DNA of 64,000 nt, from the NCBI RefSeq assembly GCF_003339505.1, contig NZ_QPIW01000003.1, positions 120,471 to 184,470 of the forward strand, read 5' to 3'. The position numbers and the translations under genes are program-made. This document shows, piece by piece, positions 26,521-35,142 of this stretch (the first letter of the stretch is position 1; each line of letters begins with the position of its first letter). Source of the stretch: Runella aurantiaca (GTDB lineage: Bacteria > Bacteroidota > Bacteroidia > Cytophagales > Spirosomataceae). The notes beneath the pieces are model-generated. The model had not been told where the DNA came from, did not search any database, and saw only the letters and a list, made by a program, of their open reading frames with translations.

Positions 26521-26606
26521 TCAGTTGGCAGTAGTCAGTTTACAGTAGCGGAGCCGTACGTACGGCAGTAAGATTTAATCTTTTACTGCATACTGTAAAC
26601 TGCTTA
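26521..26606. repeat. Intergenic inverted-repeat element
   Basis: Twelve-base arms cagtttacagta (26536-26547) and tactgtaaactg (26591-26602) pair across 43 bases. A 14-base perfect palindrome (gccgtacgtacggc, 26553-26566) lies between them, with extra cagt units beside the left arm. It fills the gap between ruvA and the Dabb gene and may be a mobile-type intergenic repeat or a terminator. Confidence 0.45.
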
Positions 26607-26981
26607 CTATTTTTGTGTCCAGTAATCAACCACCAAGACTTTGTCGAGATAAGGCCCCAACACTTTCCCAAACGCTTTGTGGTCAGGGTGTGGCAAATAT
26701 ATTGCGCGGTCGGCTTCTGAATTGAAAGTCAGGAAAAAGCAATGGGTAAAGCCCTGTGCCAGACCTTCGGGGCTGTTGTTGGTTCCCCACTCATAACCTT
26801 TAATTTCTTTGATTTGGGTAGGAAGCTTGCGAAATGCATCTTCTACCGATTTGATTTGTGCAGGGGTGGCGGTGTCTTTAAATTTAAACATTACCACGTG
26901 ACGCAGTACTTTGTCAGATTTTTGGGCCATAGCACCAAACACAAAAAGGGTTAAAAAAAGAGCTAAGAATTTAGTTTTCAT
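26607..26981 (-). CDS. Secreted Dabb-domain (stress-responsive alpha/beta barrel) protein
   Basis: This 124-residue protein opens with a signal peptide (MKTKFLALFLTLFVFGAMAQ). The mature part starts KVLRHVVMFKFKDTATPAQI, the classic opening of the dimeric alpha/beta-barrel Dabb family. FTHCFFLTFNSEADRAIYLPHPDHKAF, with HPDH, is also characteristic. The function of bacterial members is mostly unknown. The exported form is common in Bacteroidota. It lies upstream of ruvA on the same strand, separated from it by an inverted-repeat element. Confidence 0.88.
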   Translation of the reverse strand: MKTKFLALFLTLFVFGAMAQKSDKVLRHVVMFKFKDTATPAQIKSVEDAFRKLPTQIKEIKGYEWGTNNSPEGLAQGFTHCFFLTFNSEADRAIYLPHPDHKAFGKVLGPYLDKVLVVDYWTQK

Positions 26982-27032
26982 GTAAGCAGAATTAACACAA
27001 AATGAATTGATATAAGTATAGAAACTAAAAAA

Positions 27033-27233
27033 CTAGCCTGAACAGTTGATACACTCACCGCTGTCGTCGCGTACGCTGCGCTCAAATTCTCCTAGATTTT
27101 CTTTCAATTCCAGAATTTCGTCTTCCACTTCGCAGCGGTCAAATAATGATAATTCGCCCGAAGCGATTTGTTTTTCAAGGGCTTTGAGTTTCACGCGCAT
27201 TTCGGAAACTTCCATGAGTGTTAATGTCGCCAT
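27033..27233 (-). CDS. Small hypothetical protein, coiled-coil with CINC tail
   Basis: I do not recognise this 66-residue protein. It has two helical heptad-rich stretches (VKLKALEKQIASGE and VEDEILELKENLGEF) and ends in CINCSG, a CxxC that could bind metal or form a disulfide. There is no signal peptide. A longer antisense open frame (27046-27276) has poor composition and looks like a shadow. The gene is 51 bases upstream of the Dabb gene on the same strand. Confidence 0.5.
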   Translation of the reverse strand: MATLTLMEVSEMRVKLKALEKQIASGELSLFDRCEVEDEILELKENLGEFERSVRDDSGECINCSG

Positions 27234-27307
27234 AGTTGTCTGTTTGTGTTTAAAAGGAAATACAGTGTTTTGTTAATGCGAAAATTACTAAAAAAGTTCT
27301 GGAAAAG

Positions 27308-28174
27308 CTACTGAATTGCGGGGCCGTCGTGCCACCATTCGTCGTTTTCCCAGTAGTTGTCCCACCCAAGGTGACGGTATTTTTTATTGACTTCAACTTC
27401 CCGTTCTCCGATGGAAAAATCAGTTAGAATGTTGTTAGCAAACGCAAATAAGTCCCTGGCCCATACGACTGGTTTAGTCAAAGTGTTTTTATAATTGCTC
27501 CAAGTGCCTTCAAATTTAAACCCACTGGCTTGCGCGGGTGTGTTGGCAGAAAAATACCAAAGGGCAATTTCTCCGCCTTGGTTTTTGTAAAAATCCATCA
27601 GCATTTTACCCGAAAAAATCCCCGACCCTTTGGTGAGGGCGTTCTCCTTCAGCTCAAAAGTAGCCTCTGAAATATACGCTTCTTTGAGTTCAAATGCCTC
27701 GTGTTGGTATAGGTCGTCGTTAAGGTTTGGATCGCTGAAAGTAGCCAATTTTGTGAAGGTAATGGTGCCCGTGAAAGGGGTAATATTTTTCTTAAAACGG
27801 TCCTTGCCAGCTACATGATAGACGTTTGACAGAATCGAATCACGTTTTACTTCTGAAAAATAAAATTCAATTCGGTGGTGGTCGTCGCCATAAAAACCGT
27901 CAAAACGATTGGAGTAGCCACCCTCTGGGCTTGCATCAAACAACAGCGGGGACAAGTCATTGTCTGTGAAAAAAGCGGTGGCCGTTTCGCCCGACAGCTC
28001 TGTGATTTTGAGGGGTTGTAAGGGCGCGGTAGTGTCTTTGCGTAGCGAATCAATCGCCTCTTTGTGCGTGATAAGCTTGATAGGAACGGCGGTTGGTTTT
28101 GAATTGTCGTTGGCTTTGCGGGTGCAGGAAAGACCCACAAAGACTAAAAAAAACAGGGAAAGGAAATGATTCAT
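27308..28174 (-). CDS. Lipoprotein of unknown function
   Basis: From the ATG at 28174 the product is 288 residues and starts MNHFLSLFFLVFVGLSCTRK, a lipoprotein signal with the modifiable cysteine at about 17. The open frame extends upstream to 28441 but would overlap the DUF2306 gene and lose the signal. I recognise no family. The mature region is beta-rich and ends in a striking Trp-rich segment (HLGWDNYWENDEWWHDGPA). It is the last gene of the minus-strand run that includes trpB, the ATPase/HNH pair and DUF2306, with 44 bases separating it from DUF2306. Confidence 0.75.
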   Translation of the reverse strand: MNHFLSLFFLVFVGLSCTRKANDNSKPTAVPIKLITHKEAIDSLRKDTTAPLQPLKITELSGETATAFFTDNDLSPLLFDASPEGGYSNRFDGFYGDDHHRIEFYFSEVKRDSILSNVYHVAGKDRFKKNITPFTGTITFTKLATFSDPNLNDDLYQHEAFELKEAYISEATFELKENALTKGSGIFSGKMLMDFYKNQGGEIALWYFSANTPAQASGFKFEGTWSNYKNTLTKPVVWARDLFAFANNILTDFSIGEREVEVNKKYRHLGWDNYWENDEWWHDGPAIQ

Positions 28175-28218
28175 TGATTGTCTTGTCTGTATAAAAAAGG
28201 CCACAGGGCCAAACTTAC

Positions 28219-28872
28219 TCACTTTTGTAGCTTTTTTAATAACCGTTCGCTCATTCCTGCATAAATTAATCCTTCCACAATGACCAAATTTCCAACCCAT
28301 GATAACCACGTGACCGTCAGGTAGGTTTCGATGGGCTTGGTATGAAAAAAATAGACCATGGCGTAACTCCCAACGCGCAAACTCATGGCGGCAAGGGTAA
28401 CGGCGTAGCTTCTCAGCATCCATTCGATGTGTGTTTGCCAACGCTTTTTTTGAATCTCACGCCATGCCACCCACGTGGTGAGCCACCATACTACGCATTG
28501 CAACGAAAAACCTACTTTAGCGGGTAGGCCGCCGTTGGCGTAAATAGCCAAACCCAACCCCGAAGGAGCCGCCAAAAACAGTATCGAAAATACGTAAATT
28601 TTCCCTAGCGTTTTGTGTAAATTAGGATATTTTTTTACGAAAGAAGGAATGAATTGGGTTATTCCAATGCACATGGTCCACAAGCTGCTTACGATGTGGA
28701 TATAAAAGGAAAACTGGAAATCTTGACGGGTCAAAACGCGGTCGGTTTTGGTGGTCAGAAAGTCGATTTCTGGCTCAAAACTCAGATACGGCACGACTTT
28801 GGTCAGCATCAGTAGCGTAAAAGCCGCAACGGAGAGAAGAAAAAGGATTTGTATGAGATTGCTCGTACGCAT
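28219..28872 (-). CDS. DUF2306 integral membrane protein
   Basis: The 217-residue protein has several hydrophobic segments and the DUF2306 hallmark FYIHIVSSLWTMCIGITQFI followed by NLHKTLGKIYVFSIL, where the paired histidines might bind haem or metal. Function is unknown. It starts 6 bases after the HNH-like gene and so is probably co-transcribed with it, but its composition is more like the host genes than the AT-rich ATPase/HNH pair, so it may simply be the original downstream gene. Confidence 0.85.
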   Translation of the reverse strand: MRTSNLIQILFLLSVAAFTLLMLTKVVPYLSFEPEIDFLTTKTDRVLTRQDFQFSFYIHIVSSLWTMCIGITQFIPSFVKKYPNLHKTLGKIYVFSILFLAAPSGLGLAIYANGGLPAKVGFSLQCVVWWLTTWVAWREIQKKRWQTHIEWMLRSYAVTLAAMSLRVGSYAMVYFFHTKPIETYLTVTWLSWVGNLVIVEGLIYAGMSERLLKKLQK

Positions 28873-28878
28873 ACATAT

Positions 28879-29544
28879 CTAATTTTCCTGCGTTTGTAAT
28901 TTTTTTCGACACATTTCAAAGGCTGTAAAAAATTGATGATTGCGAAGGGCTTCATGTTCCCACTCTCCTCCTGATTCGATTATCTGAATGATTTTTTGCA
29001 AATGCGTTTTGCGATTTTTTCTCACCCATGAGAGGTTGATGCCTAGAACCTCAATCATATCATTGATACGCTTTTGAGATGATTTATCTAAATCTGTATT
29101 TGCGATAAAGATGTGAGATAACTCATCATATTCCAGTAATGCTAAAGGGTTATAAGAAGGTGTGTCGGGTTTTAGAATGTCATCTACGATTTTATTTCTT
29201 TTATGCTTATCATTGATATCTTTCTGGACGACAAAGAAGTTTTCCCAAAGCCAGCCTTTATCTTTTTTTAATAAAGGATTGAAATGATCTAATGCACTAC
29301 TGAACTCAGGTTTTTCAAATCGGTACTTACCGCCTTTCCAGTATCCTGTTTGGTAATACTCTTCATCACAGAGGCATATTTCAGTATAGGCACACACCCC
29401 TCTTTGGCAATGTAACAGGTTCATTACCACATCGTAATAGTATCTGTTATTGGAAGAGTTGTAGGGGTTATGTAGTTCTCCCATGCTTTCTTCCCATTTT
29501 TTATATTCAGAAGAAAGAAGTAGAGTTTTATCAATTTTCTGCAT
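28879..29544 (-). CDS. Septu-like HNH nuclease protein (PtuB-like)
   Basis: The 221-residue protein resembles the HNH endonucleases found beside ATPases in Septu and some retron systems (PtuB/TIGR02646-type). Residues 47-55 contain CQRGVCAYTE, where relatives usually have CxYC-E; here the second cysteine is replaced by T54. The nuclease core then shows H87 in LDHFNPL, N102 in LWENFFVV, and N111/K113/N117 in DINDKHKRNK. That fits H-N-N/H finger geometry. The start overlaps the ATPase gene by 14 bases, so the two are translated together. The region is AT-rich relative to its neighbours. The assignment is by motif and pairing; I cannot confirm activity. The missing cysteine leaves metal binding uncertain. 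Confidence 0.65.
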   Translation of the reverse strand: MQKIDKTLLLSSEYKKWEESMGELHNPYNSSNNRYYYDVVMNLLHCQRGVCAYTEICLCDEEYYQTGYWKGGKYRFEKPEFSSALDHFNPLLKKDKGWLWENFFVVQKDINDKHKRNKIVDDILKPDTPSYNPLALLEYDELSHIFIANTDLDKSSQKRINDMIEVLGINLSWVRKNRKTHLQKIIQIIESGGEWEHEALRNHQFFTAFEMCRKKLQTQEN

Positions 29545-30805
29545 TGTATTCCCAATCTAATAATTCAGCCAATTTTTCAAATTGGGATTGAAGCTGTACT
29601 TTTTCTTCGGGAGGAAGTTTGCCGTTGGCTTTTTGGAGTTTACTGCGTAACGTGGCTAATTCCATTAATTTACGAGTACGCGCTTCGTTGCTGTCTTTGT
29701 CTAAATCAAAAAGCCGGGTCAAGATCGAATCCCAGCGCAGATAGCGAGGGTCAATGGTATAGTTGTCAATATGATTTCCCTTTTTAATGTCGTAATATAA
29801 TTCTCTATACACACTGCCGTCGGGATTAAATTTGAGTTCAACGATTTCCCATGGCTCAAAGCAAGAGGCAATTAAGGGGGAGTGCGTCGCGAAAAAGAAT
29901 TGACAATCGGTGGATAATCTAGAGCTGGTTAATATATCTATAATTTCAGTCTGGATGTCGGGATAAAGCGATTGTTCAGGTTCATCAAAAAGAAGCAGAT
30001 AATTCTCAGGGCGCATGGCATACAAAGGTAATACCCTCGTAATTAATTGCTTTGTTCCCGTGCTCCAACAATTGAATGGAACTTCCTCGCCCTGTAAAGT
30101 CTCAATTCTGATAGTGCCAATATCATCCTTTTTAAAACTTAGATCTCTTTTAACCTGTAAATTAAAACGGTTCAAAACAGTATCTAATAATTTATCAGCA
30201 ATATCATCCAATGGGTTTGGATTATTTTGTTTCCATTTCGCAAAATCATTTCTGCCTTGTTGTAATAGTTCATTGCTACTGTCACCTTCAATAATTTTGG
30301 ATAATTCTATACGTTTTTGTATTTCAAGTTCCTGATATTTTTGAATGTCTTGCGCAATTCTAAACCAAAAATCAGTGAAAGTTAATTGAGTAGCTCCCCA
30401 GGTTTGTAATTCTACTTCTGTTGAAAAATATAAAATATTAGCATCTAAATCCTCCTTTTTTAAAAACCGAATTGATTCTATTAAGTCAGAAGAACTCGTC
30501 TGACTTAATAGAATTTCTATTTTTTTTGTATTTAAAAATGATGCCCGAAATTCTTTTGGTAAAAAATTTGCGTATTTGCGAAGGCGAAGTTCCTCATTAT
30601 CAGAATAGAATTCTGCTTCAATTAAAAAGCCCCAAAGGTTTTTTAAAAATAATAGCAAACTCGTCTTCCCCGTTCCACTTTGACCAATAATACAAACTTT
30701 ATCCAACGGCTGCCCTGCTTTGGCATGACCCGTTGGATAAGTTAAGTCCAATTCAAAGTTTTTGAATTGGTTATAATTATTGAGTTGGAGATGAGCAACT
30801 TTCAT
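29531..30805 (-). CDS. Septu-like AAA/SMC-type ATPase (PtuA-like)
   Basis: This 424-residue ABC/SMC-like ATPase belongs to the AAA_21/OLD-type group used in anti-phage modules. Walker A is IIGQSGTGKTSLLLF (G41-T48). A signature-like CWSTGTKQLITRVLPLY lies near 245. Walker B is LLLFDEPEQSLYPDIQTEII near 275, and the switch histidine is in FFFATHSPLIAS near 306. The C-terminal 70 residues are a charged helical tail. No coiled-coil hinge of SMC size is present. It starts 1 base after the trpB stop and overlaps the HNH gene by 14 bases. The 60 bases 30421-30480 hold only 13 G/C against 41 in trpB bases 31501-31560, which supports acquisition by transfer. Confidence 0.75.
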   Translation of the reverse strand: MKVAHLQLNNYNQFKNFELDLTYPTGHAKAGQPLDKVCIIGQSGTGKTSLLLFLKNLWGFLIEAEFYSDNEELRLRKYANFLPKEFRASFLNTKKIEILLSQTSSSDLIESIRFLKKEDLDANILYFSTEVELQTWGATQLTFTDFWFRIAQDIQKYQELEIQKRIELSKIIEGDSSNELLQQGRNDFAKWKQNNPNPLDDIADKLLDTVLNRFNLQVKRDLSFKKDDIGTIRIETLQGEEVPFNCWSTGTKQLITRVLPLYAMRPENYLLLFDEPEQSLYPDIQTEIIDILTSSRLSTDCQFFFATHSPLIASCFEPWEIVELKFNPDGSVYRELYYDIKKGNHIDNYTIDPRYLRWDSILTRLFDLDKDSNEARTRKLMELATLRSKLQKANGKLPPEEKVQLQSQFEKLAELLDWEYNAEN

Positions 30806-30806
30806 G

Positions 30807-32003
30807 TTACAAATACTTCATATAAGTAGCCAAATCCTTATCTCCGCGACCAGATAGGTTAATCACAACAGTTTCGTTAGGGGTTGCTTTTAGGTAAGGC
30901 AGTACCGCCAAGGCGTGGGCGCTTTCAAGCGCAGGGATGATTCCTTCCAACTTGGAAAGTTCCATGGCAGAGGCGATGGATTCGTCGTCGGTAATGGCAT
31001 AAAACAACGCCCGGTGACTGTCGTGTAAATGCGCGTGCATTGGCCCAATACCTGGATAATCCAACCCCGCCGAAATAGAATGTGGCTCTACCACCTGTCC
31101 GTCTTCGGTTTGCATCAGGATGCTTTTGCTGCCGTGTAAAACGCCAATTTTGCCCAAAAATGTGGTAGCAGCCGACAACCCCGACGTGATTCCGTGCCCG
31201 CCTGCTTCGGCGGCAACGAGTTTTACGGACTCATCATCCAAGAAATGATAAAAAGCACCCGCGGCGTTGGAGCCGCCTCCTACGCACGCAATGACGTAAT
31301 CTGGGAGCTCGGAGCCTGTTTTTTCCAACAATTGTTTTTTGATTTCTTCCGAAATAACGGACTGAAAGCGTGCTACCATGTCGGGATAAGGGTGCGGACC
31401 TACCACCGAGCCGATGATGTAGTGCGTATCGGTAGGATTATTAATCCAGTGACGCATGGCCTCGTTGGTGGCGTCTTTGAGGGTTTTGGAACCGCTGTTT
31501 GCGGGACGAACCTCCGCGCCGAGCATCTTCATGCGGGCCACGTTGGGTGCCTGACGCTGAATGTCGATTTCTCCCATGTACACGATGCACTCCATGCCCA
31601 TCAGCGCGCACACGGTGGCCGTGGCTACGCCGTGTTGACCAGCGCCTGTTTCGGCCACGATTTTCTGCTTACCGAGTCGCTTCGCGAGCAGGATTTGCCC
31701 AATGGTATTGTTGATTTTGTGCGCTCCAGTATGGCAAAGGTCCTCGCGTTTGAGATAAATGGTGGTGTTGTATTTTTCGGAAAGACGCTGCGCTAAATAG
31801 AGCGGCGTTGGGCGGCCCACGTAGTCGCGGAGGAGCCCTTGAAATTCCTCCTGAAAGTTAGACTGAGCGATGATTTTCAGGTAATTATCGCGGAGTTCTT
31901 CAACGTTTGGGTACAGCATTTCGGGGATGTAAGCGCCACCGAATTGTCCGTAATATCCGCGCTCATTGACTTGATAGGCGGATTGATTTTGTAGTGCGGT
32001 CAT
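30807..32003 (-). CDS. trpB: Tryptophan synthase beta subunit TrpB
   Basis: This PLP enzyme joins indole and serine to make tryptophan. It has about 398 residues from the ATG at 32003; the frame is open to a TTG at 32027. Family blocks are [20 protein letters not shown] near 17, [16 protein letters not shown] (the PLP lysine is in HK) near 87, [19 protein letters not shown] near 113, [11 protein letters not shown] near 235 and [11 protein letters not shown] at the end. The usual partner gene trpA is not next to it: the Septu-like ATPase starts one base after the stop. Upstream is trpF, 57 bases away. Confidence 0.96.
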   Translation of the reverse strand: MTALQNQSAYQVNERGYYGQFGGAYIPEMLYPNVEELRDNYLKIIAQSNFQEEFQGLLRDYVGRPTPLYLAQRLSEKYNTTIYLKREDLCHTGAHKINNTIGQILLAKRLGKQKIVAETGAGQHGVATATVCALMGMECIVYMGEIDIQRQAPNVARMKMLGAEVRPANSGSKTLKDATNEAMRHWINNPTDTHYIIGSVVGPHPYPDMVARFQSVISEEIKKQLLEKTGSELPDYVIACVGGGSNAAGAFYHFLDDESVKLVAAEAGGHGITSGLSAATTFLGKIGVLHGSKSILMQTEDGQVVEPHSISAGLDYPGIGPMHAHLHDSHRALFYAITDDESIASAMELSKLEGIIPALESAHALAVLPYLKATPNETVVINLSGRGDKDLATYMKYL

Positions 32004-32060
32004 GTGTGCGAATAGTGCTTGGCTCAACTCGCGGGAGCTGAACGTTATTCAAAAGTATGT

Positions 32061-32711
32061 TTACGCTTCTATTTCTTCCTCTTCTTCAATCGGACGAATC
32101 AACTCAAACAGTTGGCGCAGTGCGTCAATATCTTTCACCGCAGGAGCGGTTTCAAATTTGCTGTTTACATCCAAACCATAGATTTTCGCCTTTAATTCAT
32201 TGACCTGAACGATATTGTCCAAAGAAAGTCCGCCGCTCAAGAAAAATGGGCGGTCGTTGTCGTAACGATTCAAAACACTCCAGTCAAACGTGATTCCGTT
32301 GCCGCCTGGATTGGCTCCTTTGGCGTCAAAAAGGAAATAGTCGCAATGGGGCTTATAGTTATTGAGCGTTGCAAAATTAAAATCTGATTCGATTGAAAAC
32401 GCCTTGATGATATTAACGCCGCGCATTTTGATGGTACGGCAAAAATCTGGGGTTTCGTGGCCGTGGAGTTGCACGTACTGCAAATCATATTTTTTTGCCA
32501 TCCGAAGAATATAGTCCGGGTTTGCATTGACAAAAACGCCTACTTTTTTGATGGGTTTTGGAATGCTTTTTATGAATTCCTCGTCGAGGTTTTCCCCCAC
32601 GAACCGGGGCGATTTATCATAAAAAATGAATCCGATAAAATCAGGCTTCAATTCCACTAATTCAGCCAAGTTGGCCGTGTCCCGCATTCCACACACTTTA
32701 ATTTTCATCAT
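32061..32711 (-). CDS. trpF: Phosphoribosylanthranilate isomerase TrpF
   Basis: This 216-residue TIM barrel converts phosphoribosylanthranilate to CdRP, the third tryptophan step. It opens MMKIKVCGMRDTANLAEL with the catalytic cysteine in KVCGM. Next come PDFIGFIFYDKSPRFV, VQLHGHETPDFC and DYFLFDAKGANPGGNGITFDW (catalytic Asp in FDAK). FFLSGGLSLDNI, a phosphate-binding loop, follows. The end has an unusual run of glutamates (EEEEEIEA). It lies 16 bases after trpC. Confidence 0.96.
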   Translation of the reverse strand: MMKIKVCGMRDTANLAELVELKPDFIGFIFYDKSPRFVGENLDEEFIKSIPKPIKKVGVFVNANPDYILRMAKKYDLQYVQLHGHETPDFCRTIKMRGVNIIKAFSIESDFNFATLNNYKPHCDYFLFDAKGANPGGNGITFDWSVLNRYDNDRPFFLSGGLSLDNIVQVNELKAKIYGLDVNSKFETAPAVKDIDALRQLFELIRPIEEEEEIEA

Positions 32712-32727
32712 CCGGCTAGTCGGTTAG

Positions 32728-33531
32728 TTATTGATTACTTGTGAGTTGAAAGCGGCCAATCAGTTCTTTCAACGCCAATCCGGGGTTTTGGGTAACCATA
32801 AAAGATTCACCAATCAGGAAACCCTGATAACCCACCTCCCGCAATTGTAAAATCGTCTCGGCATTTTTCAACCCACTTTCTGATATTTTGACGAAATTAT
32901 TGGGAATAAGTTGCGCCAATTCCAAAGAAGTTTCAATCGAAGTGACAAATGTCTTCAGGTTTCGATTATTTACGCCTACCATATCAACGTATTCGCACAC
33001 ACTTTGTTCCAATTCATCACGGTCGTGTACTTCGAGCAATACCTCCAAGCCCAGTTCTTGTGCTTTACGACCTAGCTGCCGAACTTCGGCGGGCGTTAGG
33101 CAGGCCGCAATGAGCAAAATCACGTCGGCTCCGATGGCTTTGGCTTCCCACAGCTGGTATTCATCAATCATGAAGTCTTTGCGAAGCATGGGCGTCGAAG
33201 GATTGGCGGCACGCGCCTTGGCGAAATCGTCAAAAGTGCCCCCGAAAAATTCGGTATCGGTCAGCACCGATAAGCCGCAGGCACCCGCTTCTACGTAGCC
33301 TTTGGTGACGATTTCGGGCAACACAGCATCGTTAATGATGCCTTTGGAAGGAGATTTACGTTTAAATTCCGAAATAACCCCCGAAGCTCCTTCGGCGGTC
33401 AGTGCTTGTTTTAGCGATAATGTTTTACGACCGAATAAAGGCGCTTTTTCGAGGTCGGCGATGCTTACTTTTGATTTAGCTTCGGCTACTTCGATGCGTT
33501 TGTGGGCTACTATTTTATCTAAAATGTTCAT
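32728..33531 (-). CDS. trpC: Indole-3-glycerol phosphate synthase TrpC
   Basis: This 267-residue TIM barrel closes the indole ring from CdRP. It shows MNILDKIVAHKRIEVAEAK at the start, then VISEFKRKSPSKGII (catalytic Lys/Glu region) near 56. FGGTFDDF, LRKDFMIDEYQLWEAKAIGAD near 117, LEVLLEVHDRDEL, GVNNRNLKTF and KISESGL follow. All are standard. The ATG shares its last base with the stop of the upstream Uma2 gene (overlap at 33531), so the two are translationally coupled even though their functions look unrelated. Confidence 0.96.
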   Translation of the reverse strand: MNILDKIVAHKRIEVAEAKSKVSIADLEKAPLFGRKTLSLKQALTAEGASGVISEFKRKSPSKGIINDAVLPEIVTKGYVEAGACGLSVLTDTEFFGGTFDDFAKARAANPSTPMLRKDFMIDEYQLWEAKAIGADVILLIAACLTPAEVRQLGRKAQELGLEVLLEVHDRDELEQSVCEYVDMVGVNNRNLKTFVTSIETSLELAQLIPNNFVKISESGLKNAETILQLREVGYQGFLIGESFMVTQNPGLALKELIGRFQLTSNQ

Positions 33532-34130
33532 TATGGTTCAAAAATTCTGCTGAGAGATATTTCAAGCCCCGGAAGAACGCTTGAAGTAAGTATGTCATCT
33601 TCTGTATACGGCTTTAGGCCAATGTATTTTCCTTCATCATTCAGTACGTAAACAAAAATTACGTTGTCGTTGGGTTCGACTAACCAATATTCCGTTACCC
33701 CGTTTTCTTCATAGACCTGAAATTTGTCGCTCATTTCCTTTTTCGTATTTCCGGGCGATAAGATTTCTATAATCAAATCGGGAGCACCGATACAGCCTCG
33801 GTCGTCGAGTTTATCTACATCACAAATAACGCAGATGTCAGGTTGTACCACCGTATAAATTTGGTCGTCTTTGCGCTTTTTTCCTTTCAACGGAGTGAGT
33901 CTTACATCAAAAGGGGCGGAATACACTTCACAAAGTTTACCTTCAAGAAAATTACTAATGGGTGTAAATAACTTTCCCGAAATTTTTTGATGCCTTCTGG
34001 CGGGCGCAGGCGACATATTGAAAATTTTTCCTTTGATGAGCTCTAGGCGCTCGTCAAAGGTCCATTTCAAGTAGTCGGCGTATGTATAAATGCCGTTTGG
34101 ATCTAAATCGGTGAAGTTGAGTGTGCTCAT
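33531..34130 (-). CDS. Uma2 family (DUF820) putative endonuclease inside the trp operon
   Basis: This 199-residue protein is related in family, but not closely in sequence, to the one at 25327. It has YTYADYLKWTFDERLELIKGKI at the start, the nuclease-fold residues in VVQPDICVICDVDKL and GAPDLIIEILSPGNTKKE (PD...E-x-L...K), then VTEYWLVEPNDNVIFVY. The fold is that of PD-(D/E)xK nucleases, with unknown biological role. It begins 1 base after trpD and overlaps trpC by 1 base, so it is a fully integrated member of the trp transcript. Whether it does anything for tryptophan synthesis is doubtful. Confidence 0.88.
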   Translation of the reverse strand: MSTLNFTDLDPNGIYTYADYLKWTFDERLELIKGKIFNMSPAPARRHQKISGKLFTPISNFLEGKLCEVYSAPFDVRLTPLKGKKRKDDQIYTVVQPDICVICDVDKLDDRGCIGAPDLIIEILSPGNTKKEMSDKFQVYEENGVTEYWLVEPNDNVIFVYVLNDEGKYIGLKPYTEDDILTSSVLPGLEISLSRIFEP

Positions 34131-34131
34131 A

Positions 34132-35121
34132 TCAATCTTCGATTAACTTTTTAAAGCAGGCCAATGCCCGTTTGCTTTCCAGCGATTCGCGGGCCGTGGC
34201 TACGGCGTCGGTCAACGAAAGGGAGGGGTTGGCGGCGTAGAGGGCCAAACCCGCATTGGCCAATACCGCCTGTTTTTGGGCAGAAGTGGCTTCATCGTTC
34301 AGTACGTTTAAGAAAATTTTTGCGGAGTCGGCCAAGGTGTCACCGCCCGAGAGTTGGGCAGGCGCAAGAACATCTAAGCCGAGGTGAATAGGCGACAGAA
34401 TTTGCTCGTTTTGAGCGGTTATTATTTTAAAATCACCTGTCAAAGACACTTCATCGTAACCGTCTAATGCGTGAACAATCAGATAATGATGGCCAGAGCC
34501 TTGGTAAAGATAGGCATAAAGCCGCGCTAATTCAAGACTAAATACGCCTACAAGCTGTTTTTTGGTGAACGCAGGGTTTGTCAGTGGGCCTAGCATGTTA
34601 AAAAACGTCCGAATACCCAACTCTTTACGGATGGGGGCAATGTATTTCATGGCCGGATGAAACAGCGGAGCGTGGAGGTAACAGATATTTGCGGTTTCGA
34701 TTTTACGTTTTAGGTAGTCGGCATCATTGGAAAATTTAATTCCGAGGTGTTCAAGTACCGTAGAAGAGCCCACCAAGCTCGATACGCCATGATTGCCGTG
34801 TTTGGCCACCCGTTGCCCTGCTCCAGCCACCACAAAAGCCGATAACGTAGAAATATTGAAAGTATCTTTGCCGTCGCCGCCGGTACCGCAAACATCCATC
34901 GGGTCAAAGGCTTGTAAATCAATCGAAAGGCATAGTTGAAGCATGGCATCCCGAAAACCTGTTAGCTCCTCTACGGTGATGCCACGCAGGGCAAAAATCG
35001 TCAGAAAACTGGCAATTTGGGAAGTGTTATATTCTCCTTGACCTATTCCGAGCAGCGTTTGGTGTGCGGTTTGGCGGTCGAGGGTTTGGTAGTTTAGTAA
35101 GTGGGTTAGCGTGTTTTTCAT
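34132..35121 (-). CDS. trpD: Anthranilate phosphoribosyltransferase TrpD
   Basis: The 329-residue enzyme transfers phosphoribose from PRPP to anthranilate. The PRPP-binding block DVCGTGGDGKDTFNISTLSA is near residue 77. The anthranilate-site VAKHGNHGVSSLVGS follows, then FHPAMKYIAPIRKELGIRTFFNMLGPLTNPA. C-terminal helices are normal. It lies 21 bases after hemC and 1 base before the Uma2 gene. Bacteroidota usually have trpE and trpG directly before trpD; here trpG is two genes upstream and trpE is not in the window. Confidence 0.96.
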   Translation of the reverse strand: MKNTLTHLLNYQTLDRQTAHQTLLGIGQGEYNTSQIASFLTIFALRGITVEELTGFRDAMLQLCLSIDLQAFDPMDVCGTGGDGKDTFNISTLSAFVVAGAGQRVAKHGNHGVSSLVGSSTVLEHLGIKFSNDADYLKRKIETANICYLHAPLFHPAMKYIAPIRKELGIRTFFNMLGPLTNPAFTKKQLVGVFSLELARLYAYLYQGSGHHYLIVHALDGYDEVSLTGDFKIITAQNEQILSPIHLGLDVLAPAQLSGGDTLADSAKIFLNVLNDEATSAQKQAVLANAGLALYAANPSLSLTDAVATARESLESKRALACFKKLIED

Positions 35122-35142
35122 GCAGCGTATCGAAAAGGCAAA

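Noticed and set aside
28175..28441. N-terminal extension of the lipoprotein gene at 27308
   Set aside because: It overlaps the DUF2306 coding region and hides a clear lipoprotein signal at 28174.
31194..31796. 200-codon open frame opposite trpB
   Set aside because: It is an antisense shadow over conserved trpB motifs; composition follows the trpB codons.
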